Below, in pieces: positions 1 through 9,145 of a stretch of DNA of 64,000 nt. The notes under the pieces are model-generated. The model ran no database searches. It saw nothing but the letters and a program-made list of their open reading frames with translations, and was not told where the DNA came from. A program made the translations under genes and the position numbers. Position 1 is the stretch's first letter. The number at the start of each line of letters is the position of its first letter. Origin of the DNA: Pseudomonadota bacterium (GTDB taxonomy: Bacteria; Pseudomonadota; Gammaproteobacteria; Steroidobacterales; Steroidobacteraceae); the NCBI GenBank assembly GCA_023391815.1, contig JAEWAF010000070.1, positions 1-64,000 on the forward strand, written 5' to 3'.

Positions 1-1
1 C

Positions 2-589
2 TTCTTCAATGCGATCCCGAAGAACGATGCACCGGGCGCGTGGTGGTTCGGCGGCGGCTTCGATCTCACACCCTACTATCCATTCGATGAAGACGTCCTG
101 CACTGGCATCGGACCGCACACGAAGCCTGCGCAGGCTTCGGCGAGGACGTCTATTCCAAGCACAAGGCATGGTGCGACCGATATTTCTTCCTCAAGCATC
201 GCAACGAGACGCGCGGCGTCGGCGGCCTGTTCTTCGACGACTTGAACGAGTGGGGCTTCGAGCGTTGCTTCGACTATCAACGCAGCGTCGGCGATCATTT
301 CCTGAAGGCGTATCTGCCCATCGTCGAGCGCCGCAAGGACCACTTGCACGGCGAACGTGAACGACAGTTTCAACTGTACCGTCGCGGGCGCTACGTCGAG
401 TTCAACCTGGTCTACGACCGTGGCACGCACTTCGGACTGCAATCCGGCGGCCGCACCGAATCCATCCTGATGTCGCTGCCGCCGCTGGTCCGTTGGGAAT
501 ACAACTGGACCCCGCAGCCCGGCACACCCGAAGCCCGTCTGTATTCAGATTTCCTGCGACCGCGCGACTGGCTGAGCGAGCTGAGATAA
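2..589 (+). CDS. hemF: Oxygen-dependent coproporphyrinogen III oxidase, 3' part
   Basis: This is the last 195 residues of HemF, which oxidatively decarboxylates coproporphyrinogen III to protoporphyrinogen IX in aerobic heme synthesis. The frame is open from base 2, so the start lies outside the window; full-length HemF has about 300 residues. Family hallmarks visible here are WWFGGGFDLTPYY near the left edge, GGLFFDD, the FNLVYDRGT segment and the RWEYNW stretch near the C terminus. The protein ends at a TAA. Another heme gene, hemB, lies about 2 kb downstream on the same strand with unrelated genes between them. Identity is secure. Confidence 0.97.
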   Translation, partial: FFNAIPKNDAPGAWWFGGGFDLTPYYPFDEDVLHWHRTAHEACAGFGEDVYSKHKAWCDRYFFLKHRNETRGVGGLFFDDLNEWGFERCFDYQRSVGDHFLKAYLPIVERRKDHLHGERERQFQLYRRGRYVEFNLVYDRGTHFGLQSGGRTESILMSLPPLVRWEYNWTPQPGTPEARLYSDFLRPRDWLSELR

Positions 590-607
590 ACATTTACGCC
601 GGTTGTT

Positions 608-1123
608 TCACTCGGCCGGCGGCTCGCCGCGCGCCGCTTCTTTCACCGGCTTGAACGCCAACCCGTTCGAGCACACGATGAAATTACCGCCCCGATCCGA
701 GTGATAGGCGTAGCGATTGCCGCTCGCCTGCAGCACCACGCGATAGCCGGGCACGATCATTTGCGAGTACATCATCCCGGGCTGCGGACAACCCATCGCA
801 CTGTCCGGCCATTGCTGCTCTGTCGCGCTCACGACAGTAATCGCGTCGTGTTTCACCCGGGCGCGACGGGTCAGATCGTCTTGGAATATCGCGAGCAGCT
901 GCTGTGGCACTTCGCCCTGAGCGTGCGCCGGCGTACGCTCCTCGCCCGGAGCGCGCTGCGGCGGCATCTTGCTGCTCTGATCGCCCATGGCACTCTGCGT
1001 TGAAGGGGGTTCAGCGGCTGCGGCGTGCTGGTCCATCGAGCCCGAGCAGGCCGCCAGCAACGTGGTGATCGTCACTACCACCAGGATCGAAGAGCCTCGC
1101 GCTGGAGAATTCAGTACGATCAT
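608..1123 (-). CDS. Predicted lipoprotein of unknown function
   Basis: A 171-residue protein with a lipoprotein signal peptide: hydrophobic residues about 12-25 end in the lipobox LLAAC, so Cys26 would be acylated after cleavage. A low-complexity Ala/Pro/Ser/Gln linker follows, then a C-terminal domain with the segment WPDSAMGCPQPGMMYSQ and the sequence PGYRVVL. I recognise this WPD-GCPQPG-PGYRV pattern from small exported proteins of many bacteria, but know no function. It is divergent from rlmJ, and the two starts are only 25 bp apart, so their promoters must overlap. Confidence 0.8.
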   Translation of the reverse strand: MIVLNSPARGSSILVVVTITTLLAACSGSMDQHAAAAEPPSTQSAMGDQSSKMPPQRAPGEERTPAHAQGEVPQQLLAIFQDDLTRRARVKHDAITVVSATEQQWPDSAMGCPQPGMMYSQMIVPGYRVVLQASGNRYAYHSDRGGNFIVCSNGLAFKPVKEAARGEPPAE

Positions 1124-1148
1124 GGGTCACTCCCGTTAAAGTTCCGCC

Positions 1149-1994
1149 GTGAATTATCGCCACGTGTTCCATGCCGGCAACTTCGCCGATGTCCACAAGC
1201 ACATCGTGCTGCTGGCCCTGCTCGAACGGCTCAAGCGCAAGCCCAAGCCGCTGTTCTATCTCGATACTCATGCGGGTCGCGGTTGGTATGACTTGTTGTC
1301 GCACGATGCATTACGCGGCAACGAGTGGCAGGACGGCGTGGGCCGCGCACTGCGCATCACACGCGCCTCTCCAGATCTTCGGCGGTACCTGGATGCCGTT
1401 AGTTCCCCGGAAGAGATTTCCGCCATCGCCACGCAGCGCTACCCGGGCTCGCCGGTGCTGGCCGCGCGCGACCTTCGGCCCGGCGATCGCATCGTTCTGG
1501 TGGAAAAGCAAATCGCCGAAGCGCAAGCGCTCGAGCAGGCGACGCGCGGTCGACGCGGCGTTTCGGTGGTGTGCGGCGACGGGTATGCCGCGCTCAAAAC
1601 ATATCTACCGCCTCGTGAAAATCGTGGCCTGGTGCTGATCGATCCACCCTATGAATCGGAACATGAGTTCACTCAAGTGGAGAAAGCGCTGCTGCTCGGC
1701 TCGAGCCGCTGGCCGAACGGCATGTTCGCGCTGTGGTATCCGATCAAGCCGGGCCGGGAAACGCAGCGACTGCATCTGTCGCTGCAGAATTCTGGATTGC
1801 GAAAGTTATTGCTGGTCGAGCTGAGCGTGCGGCCGGCCGATTCGCCGCTCGGCCTGAACGGCTCCGGCCTGATCGTCGCCAATCCGCCCTGGCAGTTCGA
1901 TCAGGAAATCGTCCCCGCGCTCCGCGAAGCGCACGCCGCGATGACCGAAGATGGCGCCGGAGGTGTGAACGTGCAGTGGCTGGTGCCGGAGTGA
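1149..1994 (+). CDS. rlmJ: 23S rRNA (adenine(2030)-N6)-methyltransferase
   Basis: RlmJ uses SAM to methylate A2030 of 23S rRNA. The 281-residue product has the family N terminus (NYRHVFHAGNFADVHKH), the DTHAGRGWYD glycine motif for SAM binding and the catalytic DPPYE motif, which corresponds to the N/DPPY of N6-adenine methyltransferases. Translation starts at GTG, placed by homology with the E. coli protein start. Length fits the family (about 280). The gene ends one base before the convergent tag gene. Confidence 0.95.
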   Translation: MNYRHVFHAGNFADVHKHIVLLALLERLKRKPKPLFYLDTHAGRGWYDLLSHDALRGNEWQDGVGRALRITRASPDLRRYLDAVSSPEEISAIATQRYPGSPVLAARDLRPGDRIVLVEKQIAEAQALEQATRGRRGVSVVCGDGYAALKTYLPPRENRGLVLIDPPYESEHEFTQVEKALLLGSSRWPNGMFALWYPIKPGRETQRLHLSLQNSGLRKLLLVELSVRPADSPLGLNGSGLIVANPPWQFDQEIVPALREAHAAMTEDGAGGVNVQWLVPE

Positions 1995-1995
1995 A

Positions 1996-2583
1996 CTAAG
2001 CCGCGGCTTTCTTCCCCAGTGCCTTGCACTCTTTGTGGCGGAAGCAGCTGGTCAGGTGATCGTTGACCATGCCGGTCGCCTGCATGTGCGCGTAGATGAT
2101 GGTGCTGCCCACGAAGCGAAAGCCACGCTTCTTCAGATCCTTGCTCAACGCGTCCGACTCCGGGCTGGTGGCGGGAACCTTGCCATGTTCGGCAATGTTG
2201 TTCTGGATGGGCTTGCCACCGACGAAGCTCCACAGGTGTTTGGCGAAGTCACCCTGGAACGCAAGGAAGGCCCTGGCATTGCCGATGGCCGACTCGATCT
2301 TGAGACGATTGCGGACGATGCCGGGGTCCTTCATCAGTCGTGCTACGTCCCGCTTACCGAATTTCGCAATGCGTTCAGGATCGAAGCCGGCGAACGCGGC
2401 CCGGTAGCCCTCGCGCTTGTTGAGAATGGTCGACCAGGACAGCCCGGCCTGCGCCCCTTCCAGAATCAGGAATTCGAACTGGGTGCGATCGTCCCGGGCG
2501 GGCACGCCCCATTCCTTATCGTGGTATTCCAGGTAGAGCTCGTTGCCGCCGAGCGGCCAGGTGCAGCGGGTAGGTTCACGCAT
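1996..2583 (-). CDS. tag: DNA-3-methyladenine glycosylase I
   Basis: Tag removes 3-methyladenine from alkylated DNA in base excision repair. The 195-residue product starts at ATG 2583, which gives the family N terminus MREPTRCTWP; the upstream in-frame extension has no family resemblance. Seen in the sequence are the early Cys and the YHDKEWGVP segment, the FEFLILEGAQAGLSW core, and a C-terminal HLTSCFRHKEC containing the His and Cys expected to bind the structural zinc. The gene is divergent from hemB, with about 70 bp between starts. Confidence 0.95.
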   Translation of the reverse strand: MREPTRCTWPLGGNELYLEYHDKEWGVPARDDRTQFEFLILEGAQAGLSWSTILNKREGYRAAFAGFDPERIAKFGKRDVARLMKDPGIVRNRLKIESAIGNARAFLAFQGDFAKHLWSFVGGKPIQNNIAEHGKVPATSPESDALSKDLKKRGFRFVGSTIIYAHMQATGMVNDHLTSCFRHKECKALGKKAAA

Positions 2584-2653
2584 GGGCGTAGTATGCAACC
2601 GGTGTAGAATTTCGCTGTCTATAGTTTCGCAGTCACGCCCGCCGGAAGCCGTC

Positions 2654-3667
2654 ATGTTTAATTTGCAGTCAGGAGAATTCCCAGGCACGCGCATGCGACG
2701 CATGCGGTTTAGCGACTTTTCACGTCGCCTGATGCGTGAAACCTCGCTGAGCCCGGACAACCTGATCTATCCGATGTTCGTGATCGAAGGCCAGTCGCGG
2801 CGGCAAACCGTCGACAGCATGCCCGGCATCGAGCGGGTCAGCGTCGATGAGCTGGTGCGCGAGGCCGAATCGCTGGTCGAGCTGGGCATTCCGGCGCTGG
2901 CTTTGTTCCCGGTCACCGACCCGGCCGCCAAGAGCAACGACGGCAAGGAGTCGTGGAATCCCGAAGGCCTGGCACAACGCGCCGTGCGCGCTGTCAAAAA
3001 GGCGGTACCGGAGCTCGGCGTGATCACCGACGTCGCGCTCGATCCTTACACCACGCACGGCCAGGACGGAATCACCGATGCATCCGGTTATGTGGTCAAC
3101 GACATCACGGTGGAAGCATTGGTGAAACAAGCGCTGTCGCATGCCGAAGCTGGCGCCGACGTGGTCGCGCCGAGCGACATGATGGACGGCCGCATCGGGG
3201 CCATCCGCGAAGCGCTCGAGTTGGGCGGTCACGTAAACACTCGCATTCTTGCCTACTCGGCGAAGTACGCGTCGAACTTCTACAGCCCGTTCCGAGACGC
3301 CGTCGGCTCGGCCGCGAATCTCGGCAAGGGCAATAAATATAACTATCAGATGGATCCGGCGAACACCGACGAAGCGCTGCGCGAGGTCGCGCTCGATCTG
3401 CAGGAAGGCGCGGACATGGTGATGATCAAGCCGGGCCTGCCCTATCTGGATATCGTGCGCCGGGTGAAGGACACGTTCGGCGCACCGACGTTCGTGTACC
3501 AGGTCAGCGGCGAATACGCGATGCAGATGGCCGCGTTTCGCAATGGCTGGCTGGACGAGCGCGCCATCGTGTTGGAAACATTGATGTCCATTCGCCGCGC
3601 CGGCGCCGACGGGATTCTCACTTATTTCGCCAAGAAGGCGGCGGCCTGGCTCAAAGAAGCGAGATAA
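2654..3667 (+). CDS. hemB: Delta-aminolevulinic acid dehydratase, Mg-type (porphobilinogen synthase)
   Basis: HemB condenses two 5-aminolevulinate molecules to porphobilinogen, an early step of tetrapyrrole synthesis. The 337-residue protein starts at ATG 2654; a longer in-frame start at 2543 overlaps the divergent tag promoter and adds non-family sequence. The metal site reads DVALDPYTTHGQDG, so the three cysteines of the zinc enzymes are replaced, as in the Mg-dependent Pseudomonas-type enzymes. The Schiff-base lysine regions (YSAKYAS and MIKPG) are present. aroE starts 5 bp after the stop, so the two are probably cotranscribed. Confidence 0.97.
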   Translation: MFNLQSGEFPGTRMRRMRFSDFSRRLMRETSLSPDNLIYPMFVIEGQSRRQTVDSMPGIERVSVDELVREAESLVELGIPALALFPVTDPAAKSNDGKESWNPEGLAQRAVRAVKKAVPELGVITDVALDPYTTHGQDGITDASGYVVNDITVEALVKQALSHAEAGADVVAPSDMMDGRIGAIREALELGGHVNTRILAYSAKYASNFYSPFRDAVGSAANLGKGNKYNYQMDPANTDEALREVALDLQEGADMVMIKPGLPYLDIVRRVKDTFGAPTFVYQVSGEYAMQMAAFRNGWLDERAIVLETLMSIRRAGADGILTYFAKKAAAWLKEAR

Positions 3668-3672
3668 GCGCC

Positions 3673-4500
3673 ATGAACGACAGCATCGATCGCTACGCGG
3701 TGGTGGGTTATCCCATCCAGCACAGCTGGTCACCGTTCATTCACGGTCTGTTCGCCAAGCAGACCGGTCAGGCCATGAGCTACACGCGCCTGTCGGTGAC
3801 ACCGGAGAATTTCGAGCGGGATGTTGGAGCGTTCTTCGCGTCGGGTGGCAAAGGCCTGAACATCACGGTGCCGCACAAGCAGGCGGCCAATATCGTGACC
3901 CGATATCGCACGCCTCGCGCGGAGATCGCGCGCGCCGTGAATACGCTGGTGTGGAAGAACGATGGCCTGCTCGGCGACAACACCGACGGCGCCGGCCTGG
4001 TCACCGACCTCACACGCAATCTGGGTTTCGATATCGCCGGCACGCGCATCTTGTTACTTGGCGCTGGCGGCGCCGCGCGCGGCGTGATCGGCCCGCTGTT
4101 GGCAGCCGCGCCTGAATGTGTCGAGATCGCGAATCGCACCACCCAGCGCGCACTCGAATTGGCCGAAGAGTTCGAGCTGCTTGGGAACGTGCGCGGCTGC
4201 ACGTTCGAGGATGTAAGCGACGGCGTCTTCGACCTCGTCGTCAATGCGACCTCCGCCAGCCTGCAAGATGACATTCCGCCCATCCCCCGCACCGCCATCG
4301 GCCCGGCGACACTGTGTTACGACATGGCGTACGGCAAGGGCGATACATCGTTCACTCGCTGGTCCAAGACCGCTGGCGCCGGTCGCGCCGAGACCGGCTG
4401 GGGAATGTTAGTGGAGCAAGCAGCGGAAGCGTTTCTGCTCTGGCGTGGATTGCGGCCAGACACCAAGCCGGTGCTGGAAGCGGTCAAAGCGCAGGCGTAG
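3673..4500 (+). CDS. aroE: Shikimate dehydrogenase (NADP+)
   Basis: AroE reduces 3-dehydroshikimate to shikimate with NADPH in the aromatic amino acid pathway. The 275-residue protein has the substrate-binding start (VVGYPIQHSWSPFIH), the ITVPHK motif with the catalytic Lys, the DNTDG motif with the catalytic Asp partner, and a Rossmann GAGGAARGV loop. C-terminal GWGMLVEQAAEAF is also typical. It starts 5 bp after hemB on the same strand. Confidence 0.96.
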   Translation: MNDSIDRYAVVGYPIQHSWSPFIHGLFAKQTGQAMSYTRLSVTPENFERDVGAFFASGGKGLNITVPHKQAANIVTRYRTPRAEIARAVNTLVWKNDGLLGDNTDGAGLVTDLTRNLGFDIAGTRILLLGAGGAARGVIGPLLAAAPECVEIANRTTQRALELAEEFELLGNVRGCTFEDVSDGVFDLVVNATSASLQDDIPPIPRTAIGPATLCYDMAYGKGDTSFTRWSKTAGAGRAETGWGMLVEQAAEAFLLWRGLRPDTKPVLEAVKAQA

Positions 4501-4619
4501 CCGTCGGGCGGCGAACGGATCTAATCTTTCAACCCGAGAAGAGCGCGCAGCACCTTGGCATCCGGAGGCTCCCATCTCTTGGTCCAAGTCGCACAGCGAT
4601 GCTCGCCCGGTTTCCTGCG
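4501..4619. other. Short spacer between convergent aroE and the gamma-CA gene
   Basis: I see no gene, strong hairpin or repeat in these 119 bases between the convergent aroE and the gamma-carbonic-anhydrase-like gene. Confidence 0.5.
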
Positions 4620-5150
4620 TCAGCCTTTCAGATATTCGTCTTTGACCTTGACGTAGTGCGCGGCCGAGTAGGTCAAGAACGCGATTTCTTTTTCAGTCAG
4701 ATCGCGCACTCGTTTAGCGGGGCTGCCAACGTACAAGCCACCGGTCTTCAGCTCCTTGCCCGGCGGCACCAGCGAGCCGGCGCCGATCATCACGAAATCT
4801 TCCGTGACGACGTTATCGAGCAGGATCGCGCCCATGCCGATCAAACAGGCATTGCCGATCGTGCAGGCGTGCAACGTCACGCGATGACCGATTGTCACAT
4901 CCGAGCCGATGATCAGCGAACGCCCGCCGGGCGCGTACGGACCATCATGCGTCACGTGCAGAACCGAGCCGTCCTGGATGCTCGTGCGCGCGCCGATCTG
5001 AATTGAATGCACGTCGCCGCGAACGACGGCCGTAGGCCATACCGACGAGTCATCGCCAATCGTGACCTTGCCGATGACAACGGCCGCCGGGTGAACAAAC
5101 ACGCGCGCGCCAAGCGTGGGCGCAATGCCCTTGTACGTTTCAATGCTCAT
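4620..5150 (-). CDS. Gamma-carbonic-anhydrase family protein (YrdA-like)
   Basis: A 176-residue left-handed beta-helix protein of hexapeptide repeats. Histidines occur where gamma-CA family members bind metal (HVTHDG, and GHRVTLHAC). The chain HPAAVVIGKVTIGDDSSVWPTAVVRGDV is diagnostic of the YrdA/PaaY branch. Members bind metal, but many have no proven carbonic anhydrase activity, so the function is left open. It starts 6 bp after the oligopeptidase A stop, which suggests a two-gene operon with prlC. Confidence 0.9.
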   Translation of the reverse strand: MSIETYKGIAPTLGARVFVHPAAVVIGKVTIGDDSSVWPTAVVRGDVHSIQIGARTSIQDGSVLHVTHDGPYAPGGRSLIIGSDVTIGHRVTLHACTIGNACLIGMGAILLDNVVTEDFVMIGAGSLVPPGKELKTGGLYVGSPAKRVRDLTEKEIAFLTYSAAHYVKVKDEYLKG

Positions 5151-5156
5151 GGCGCG

Positions 5157-7166
5157 TTACGCGGCGAGCCCCAACTGTTTCAGCAGCGGTTCGATCGTCG
5201 GCTTCCGACCTCGGAATTCGACGAAGGCATCCATCGCATCCCGACTGCCGCCCTGCTCCAGAATCGCGGTCAGGAACTTGCTCGACACCGTGCGATTGAA
5301 GATGCCGCCTTCTTCGAAGGCGCTGAACGCATCGGCCGCCAGCACCTCGGCCCACTTGTAGCTGTAGTACCCCGCCGCGTATCCGCCCGAGAAGATATGC
5401 TGGAAACTGTTCGGGAACCGATTGAACGCCGGCGGCTTCACCACCGCGACCTGCGCACGAACTTCATCCAACGTCTTCAGAACGTTGCTCGCCGTGCCCG
5501 GCACGAACTCACTGTGGATGCGCAGATCGAATAGCGCGAACTCCAACTGTCGCACCGTCTGCATGCCAGCCTGGAACGTACGCGTGCCGAGCAGCCGTTG
5601 CAGCTCCGCCTCGGGCAACGGCTCACCCGTTTCCACGTGAGCGGAGATCATCGGAATCACTTCCGCGCGCCACGCAAAGTTCTCCATGAACTGGCTCGGC
5701 AACTCGACCGCGTCCCAAGCCACGCCGTTGATACCGGCGATGCTCGGATAATCGACCCGCGTCAGCATGTGGTGCAGTCCATGACCGAACTCATGGAACA
5801 TGGTCACAACTTCGGAGTGCGTCAGCAACGAGGGTTGCGTGCCCACCGGCGGCATGAAGTTGCAGACCAGATAAGCGACCGGAAGGTCAGTTCTACCGGA
5901 CAGCTGCTTGCGCCCGACACACTCATCCATCCACGCGCCGCCGCGCTTCTTGGCGCGCGCGTACAGATCGACGAAGAAGCTGCCACGACGCGAGCCATCC
6001 TCATTGAGGATGTCGTAGAAACGCACGTCGGGATGATAGATATCGACCCCGGTGCGTTCGGCAATCTTTACGCCGTACAACTTCTCGGCGACTGAGAACA
6101 TTCCCGACAGCACGCGAGGCAGCGGGAAATATGGGCGCAGCGCCTCTTCCGACAGGTTGAATCGTTCGCGCTTGAGCTTCTCGGCATAGAACGCCACATC
6201 CCATGCATTCAGCACGCGACCGGCGAATTTCGTCAGCTCATCGAATTCCTTCTGCGCGACCGGCTTGCTCTTGGTAGCGAGCTGCTCGAGGAAGCCGCGC
6301 ACTTCGGGCACCGACGAAGCCATCTTGGTCGCGAGCGAATATTCGGCGTAGTTGGGATAGCCGACCAGGTTCGCGACCTCGTGACGGACCGCGAGGATCT
6401 GATCCATCAGCGCGGTGTTGTCCCAGCGACCTTCGTTGCCATCCTGATCGGACGCGCGCGTCGTCCAGCCATGATAGAAATCACGACGCAGCGGCTCATG
6501 CGCGGCGTGCATCATCACGGCCGTGTAGTTCGGCGCATCGAGCGTGAACAACCAGCCCGTTTGCTGTTTGGCCTCCGCAGCGGCGCGAGCGCGCTCGACG
6601 ATGGGGGCCGGCAGTCCTTCGATTTCTTTCGGATCGGTGAGCAGGCGCGACCAGGCGTTGGTCGCATCGAGCACGTTCTCGTCGAACTTCGACTGTAACG
6701 TCGCCAGCTTCTCGACCAGCTCCTTGTAACGCTGCTTCTTGTCGGGCGGCAGCGCCACGCCAGCGAGGCGGAAATCGCGGAGCGCATTTTCCAGCAACTT
6801 GCGCTGACCCGGCGACAGACGCGCGCCTTCGTTCTTGAGCACCGTTTCGTACGCGCGATAGAGGCGCTCGTTTTGGGCGAGATCGGTGTTCCAGGCGGTG
6901 AGTAGCGGCAAGCAGGCGTTGTAAGCGGCGCGCAGCTCGTCGGTGTTCACGACCCCGTTCATGTGACCCACCGGCGACCAGGTGCGGGACAGCCGGTGCT
7001 GCATTTCCTCGAGCGGCACAATCAACGAGTCCCAGGTCGTCGCGCTATTCGACAGCAGTCGCTCCAGCTCGGCGCGGTTGCTATCCAGCAGGGCGCGCAG
7101 CTTGCCTTCCACTTCGGCGGGCTTGATGGCGGAAAATACCGGCAGATCGGTGCTCGGTGCAGTCAT
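5157..7166 (-). CDS. prlC: Oligopeptidase A, M3 family zinc metallopeptidase
   Basis: A cytoplasmic thimet-type oligopeptidase that degrades short peptides, including cleaved signal peptides. The 669-residue product carries the zinc motif HEFGHGLHHML, with the downstream Glu of the M3 signature in the DAVELPSQFMENF segment; the C-terminal FQHIFSGGYAAGYYSY is also characteristic. I place the start at ATG 7166, preceded by a G-rich stretch; an upstream in-frame ATG at 7190 adds eight unconserved residues. It lies upstream of, and probably in an operon with, the gamma-CA-like gene. Confidence 0.95.
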   Translation of the reverse strand: MTAPSTDLPVFSAIKPAEVEGKLRALLDSNRAELERLLSNSATTWDSLIVPLEEMQHRLSRTWSPVGHMNGVVNTDELRAAYNACLPLLTAWNTDLAQNERLYRAYETVLKNEGARLSPGQRKLLENALRDFRLAGVALPPDKKQRYKELVEKLATLQSKFDENVLDATNAWSRLLTDPKEIEGLPAPIVERARAAAEAKQQTGWLFTLDAPNYTAVMMHAAHEPLRRDFYHGWTTRASDQDGNEGRWDNTALMDQILAVRHEVANLVGYPNYAEYSLATKMASSVPEVRGFLEQLATKSKPVAQKEFDELTKFAGRVLNAWDVAFYAEKLKRERFNLSEEALRPYFPLPRVLSGMFSVAEKLYGVKIAERTGVDIYHPDVRFYDILNEDGSRRGSFFVDLYARAKKRGGAWMDECVGRKQLSGRTDLPVAYLVCNFMPPVGTQPSLLTHSEVVTMFHEFGHGLHHMLTRVDYPSIAGINGVAWDAVELPSQFMENFAWRAEVIPMISAHVETGEPLPEAELQRLLGTRTFQAGMQTVRQLEFALFDLRIHSEFVPGTASNVLKTLDEVRAQVAVVKPPAFNRFPNSFQHIFSGGYAAGYYSYKWAEVLAADAFSAFEEGGIFNRTVSSKFLTAILEQGGSRDAMDAFVEFRGRKPTIEPLLKQLGLAA

Positions 7167-7277
7167 GATGGACCCCGAATCCTTGAACACGAACGACTGG
7201 ACGGCCGATTCTAAAGAGCCCGGCCGTTCAATGACACCCGCCCCTCGTCGAGGACGGTCGTTCCGAGGTGGGGACGG

Positions 7278-8045
7278 TTAGCGGGATTTCACCCAGTAGG
7301 CGATAGCAATCGCGATTCCCGCGACCACCACCACCCAGCGCAACACGGCGGGCGGAAGTTTTCCGGCCAGCTTGCCGCCGATTGCGCCGCCGATCAGCGC
7401 GCCGACCGCCATGACCGCGGCGGTAATCCAGATGACCTGATCCGAGAACAGGAAGAACACCGCGGCGGCGATATTGACGCTGAAAGCCAGTACCTGCTTT
7501 AGCGCATTCAGGCGCGTGAGCGAATCGTCGAGCGTCAGGCCGAGCACCGCGAGCAACAGCACGCTCATGCCCGCGCTGAAGAACCCGCCATAGATGGCCG
7601 CAGCGGCGATCGGCAATGCCGAGAACAACGCGGTGTGATGCTTATGCGAGGAATTCGACAGCCGCTTGCTGACGAATCTCTTCACCGGTTCTTGGACGGC
7701 GAGCAGCAACGACGCGGCGAGAATCATCCAGGGCACGAGTGCGGTGAACGTGCGTTCGCCGGTGCGCAACAGAATCATGCCTCCCGCGAGCCCGCCCAGC
7801 ACCGCTATCGGCACCAGCAACATCAGTTGTGCGCGCTGACCTTTGAGATTCGGCAATTGCGCGAGGGTCGCGCCGAAGTAACCGGGGCATAGCGCCACTG
7901 CATTCGTGATGTTCGCGGCGACAGGAGGCACGCCCACCGCGACGAGTACGGGGAAGCTGATCAGCGTGCCGCCGCCAGCCAATGCGTTGATCACACCGGC
8001 CCCGACCGCCGCGAGCGCGGCGATCAACAAATCCCAGGACGTCAT
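7278..8045 (-). CDS. TSUP-family (TauE/SafE) membrane permease
   Basis: A 255-residue, very hydrophobic protein with about eight membrane segments and the TSUP repeat pattern; the first helix has GAGVINALAGGGTLISFPVL, the typical TauE/SafE start. The family moves sulfite, sulfoacetate, thiosulfate or small organic anions across the inner membrane. It lies only 20 bp downstream of the extradiol dioxygenase subunit gene on the same strand, so it is probably the last gene of the catabolic operon. It may export sulfite or carry a pathway acid. Family is clear; substrate is not. Confidence 0.88.
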   Translation of the reverse strand: MTSWDLLIAALAAVGAGVINALAGGGTLISFPVLVAVGVPPVAANITNAVALCPGYFGATLAQLPNLKGQRAQLMLLVPIAVLGGLAGGMILLRTGERTFTALVPWMILAASLLLAVQEPVKRFVSKRLSNSSHKHHTALFSALPIAAAAIYGGFFSAGMSVLLLAVLGLTLDDSLTRLNALKQVLAFSVNIAAAVFFLFSDQVIWITAAVMAVGALIGGAIGGKLAGKLPPAVLRWVVVVAGIAIAIAYWVKSR

Positions 8046-8065
8046 TGTTTAAAGCAGATCTCTTG

Positions 8066-8875
8066 TCAGACGCGGAACGCCATGCCGGCCATGCCGCTGG
8101 CCCAGGCGGGAATCGCTTCGTAGAACAAACATTCGCCCGTCGCTCCCGGAATCGCGCCCGCCAGCGTAATCCAGGCGTTCACTTCCAGGCCACCGTTACC
8201 GGCGTCGATCAGGATCTGCTCATTGCTGAGCTTGGCCAGACTCGAACCCTGGCCGGTCGCCAGCATGTCCATGAACCAACGGTCCCAGACTTCGTTGACC
8301 CGCCCTTCCTCGGGCACGCCCAGCCAATGCGACAACCCGCCGCCGGCGAGCAGCGCGACGCGCTCTCCGGCCTCGCAGTACTCAGCGACATACGCGCTGA
8401 GCAATTGGCCCAGCCGCCAACTCTCCTGCGGCGTGGGGGCGGGCGTATAAACGGTGTTGACGTACAACGGCACCACCGGCAGCTCACGCTTCGGGTCAAC
8501 GATGCCGAGCGGAATCATTACGCCATGATCGGGCCGCAATCGCGGCGGCTTGGCGACGTTGAAACCGCGATCGTTAGCGAACATCGCAAAGCCGGTCGAG
8601 AACGCCGCGTTGCCGCGGATCGGATCGGTCGGCAGCCCCATGTCGCCATACGGTGTGTATGCATCGGCGGTGCCGATGGCGAACGGCATCGGATGATCGA
8701 GCCGGAAGTTGTTCAAGTGATCACTGGTGATCACGATCAGCAGCGTCGGATGAGTCTCGCGCAGCCGACGGCCCAGCTCCTTCATGCCCACGAACACCCG
8801 CTCCGCTTGCTCTTCGAGCCCGCCTGGCGCGCCCAGCACGTGCGACATGGCGAACGCGCCCACGATCTTGCCCAC
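8066..8875 (-). CDS. Class III extradiol dioxygenase, catalytic (LigB/CarBb-like) subunit
   Basis: The catalytic subunit of a LigAB-type non-heme Fe(II) dioxygenase that opens a catechol ring by meta cleavage. I place the start at GTG 8875, giving MGKIVGAFAMSH with a GAGG ribosome site 8 bases upstream and a 2-base gap after the small subunit gene; a longer start at 8947 would run through that gene. The 269 residues include an early His (position 12) that should ligand iron, VITSDHLNN and the later GGLSHWLG. Length matches CarBb, the 2'-aminobiphenyl-2,3-diol dioxygenase subunit. The exact substrate is unknown. Confidence 0.88.
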   Translation of the reverse strand: MGKIVGAFAMSHVLGAPGGLEEQAERVFVGMKELGRRLRETHPTLLIVITSDHLNNFRLDHPMPFAIGTADAYTPYGDMGLPTDPIRGNAAFSTGFAMFANDRGFNVAKPPRLRPDHGVMIPLGIVDPKRELPVVPLYVNTVYTPAPTPQESWRLGQLLSAYVAEYCEAGERVALLAGGGLSHWLGVPEEGRVNEVWDRWFMDMLATGQGSSLAKLSNEQILIDAGNGGLEVNAWITLAGAIPGATGECLFYEAIPAWASGMAGMAFRV

Positions 8876-8877
8876 GG

Positions 8878-9144
8878 TCAGCGCCTCGCGAAGTAATAGT
8901 CGATGGCGAAGAATGGCATGGTCGGCCGGCCCGACCAGATCAACCATTTGATCACCAGATTGGGATGGATGCCGAGGCGATGCAAGTCGTCGCGTCCTCC
9001 AGTGCGCAATGTCTCACGCACTTCCGAGGGCACGTCGAATCGATCGAATAGCACGTCGGGACTGCTCCGAATCAAGCCGCGATCGGCCGGCGTCTCGATC
9101 AAATGCTGGATCAGCTCGTGTACGCCACGCGGCGGAGTCGACAC
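8878..9144 (-). CDS. Small LigA/CarBa-like subunit of the extradiol dioxygenase
   Basis: An 88-residue protein with the helical LigA domain: HELIQHLIETPADRG, then FDRFDVPSEVRETL and LGIHPNLVIKWLIWSG. In LigAB enzymes this small subunit covers the active site of LigB. The start is GTG 9144, one base after the stop of the hydrolase gene, and its own stop is 2 bases before the catalytic subunit start. That packing implies tight translational coupling. The size is that of CarBa in carbazole degraders. Confidence 0.87.
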   Translation of the reverse strand: MSTPPRGVHELIQHLIETPADRGLIRSSPDVLFDRFDVPSEVRETLRTGGRDDLHRLGIHPNLVIKWLIWSGRPTMPFFAIDYYFARR

Positions 9145-9145
9145 G

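Noticed and set aside
2543..2653. Longer start for hemB
   Set aside because: It overlaps the divergent tag gene start and adds residues that do not look like HemB.
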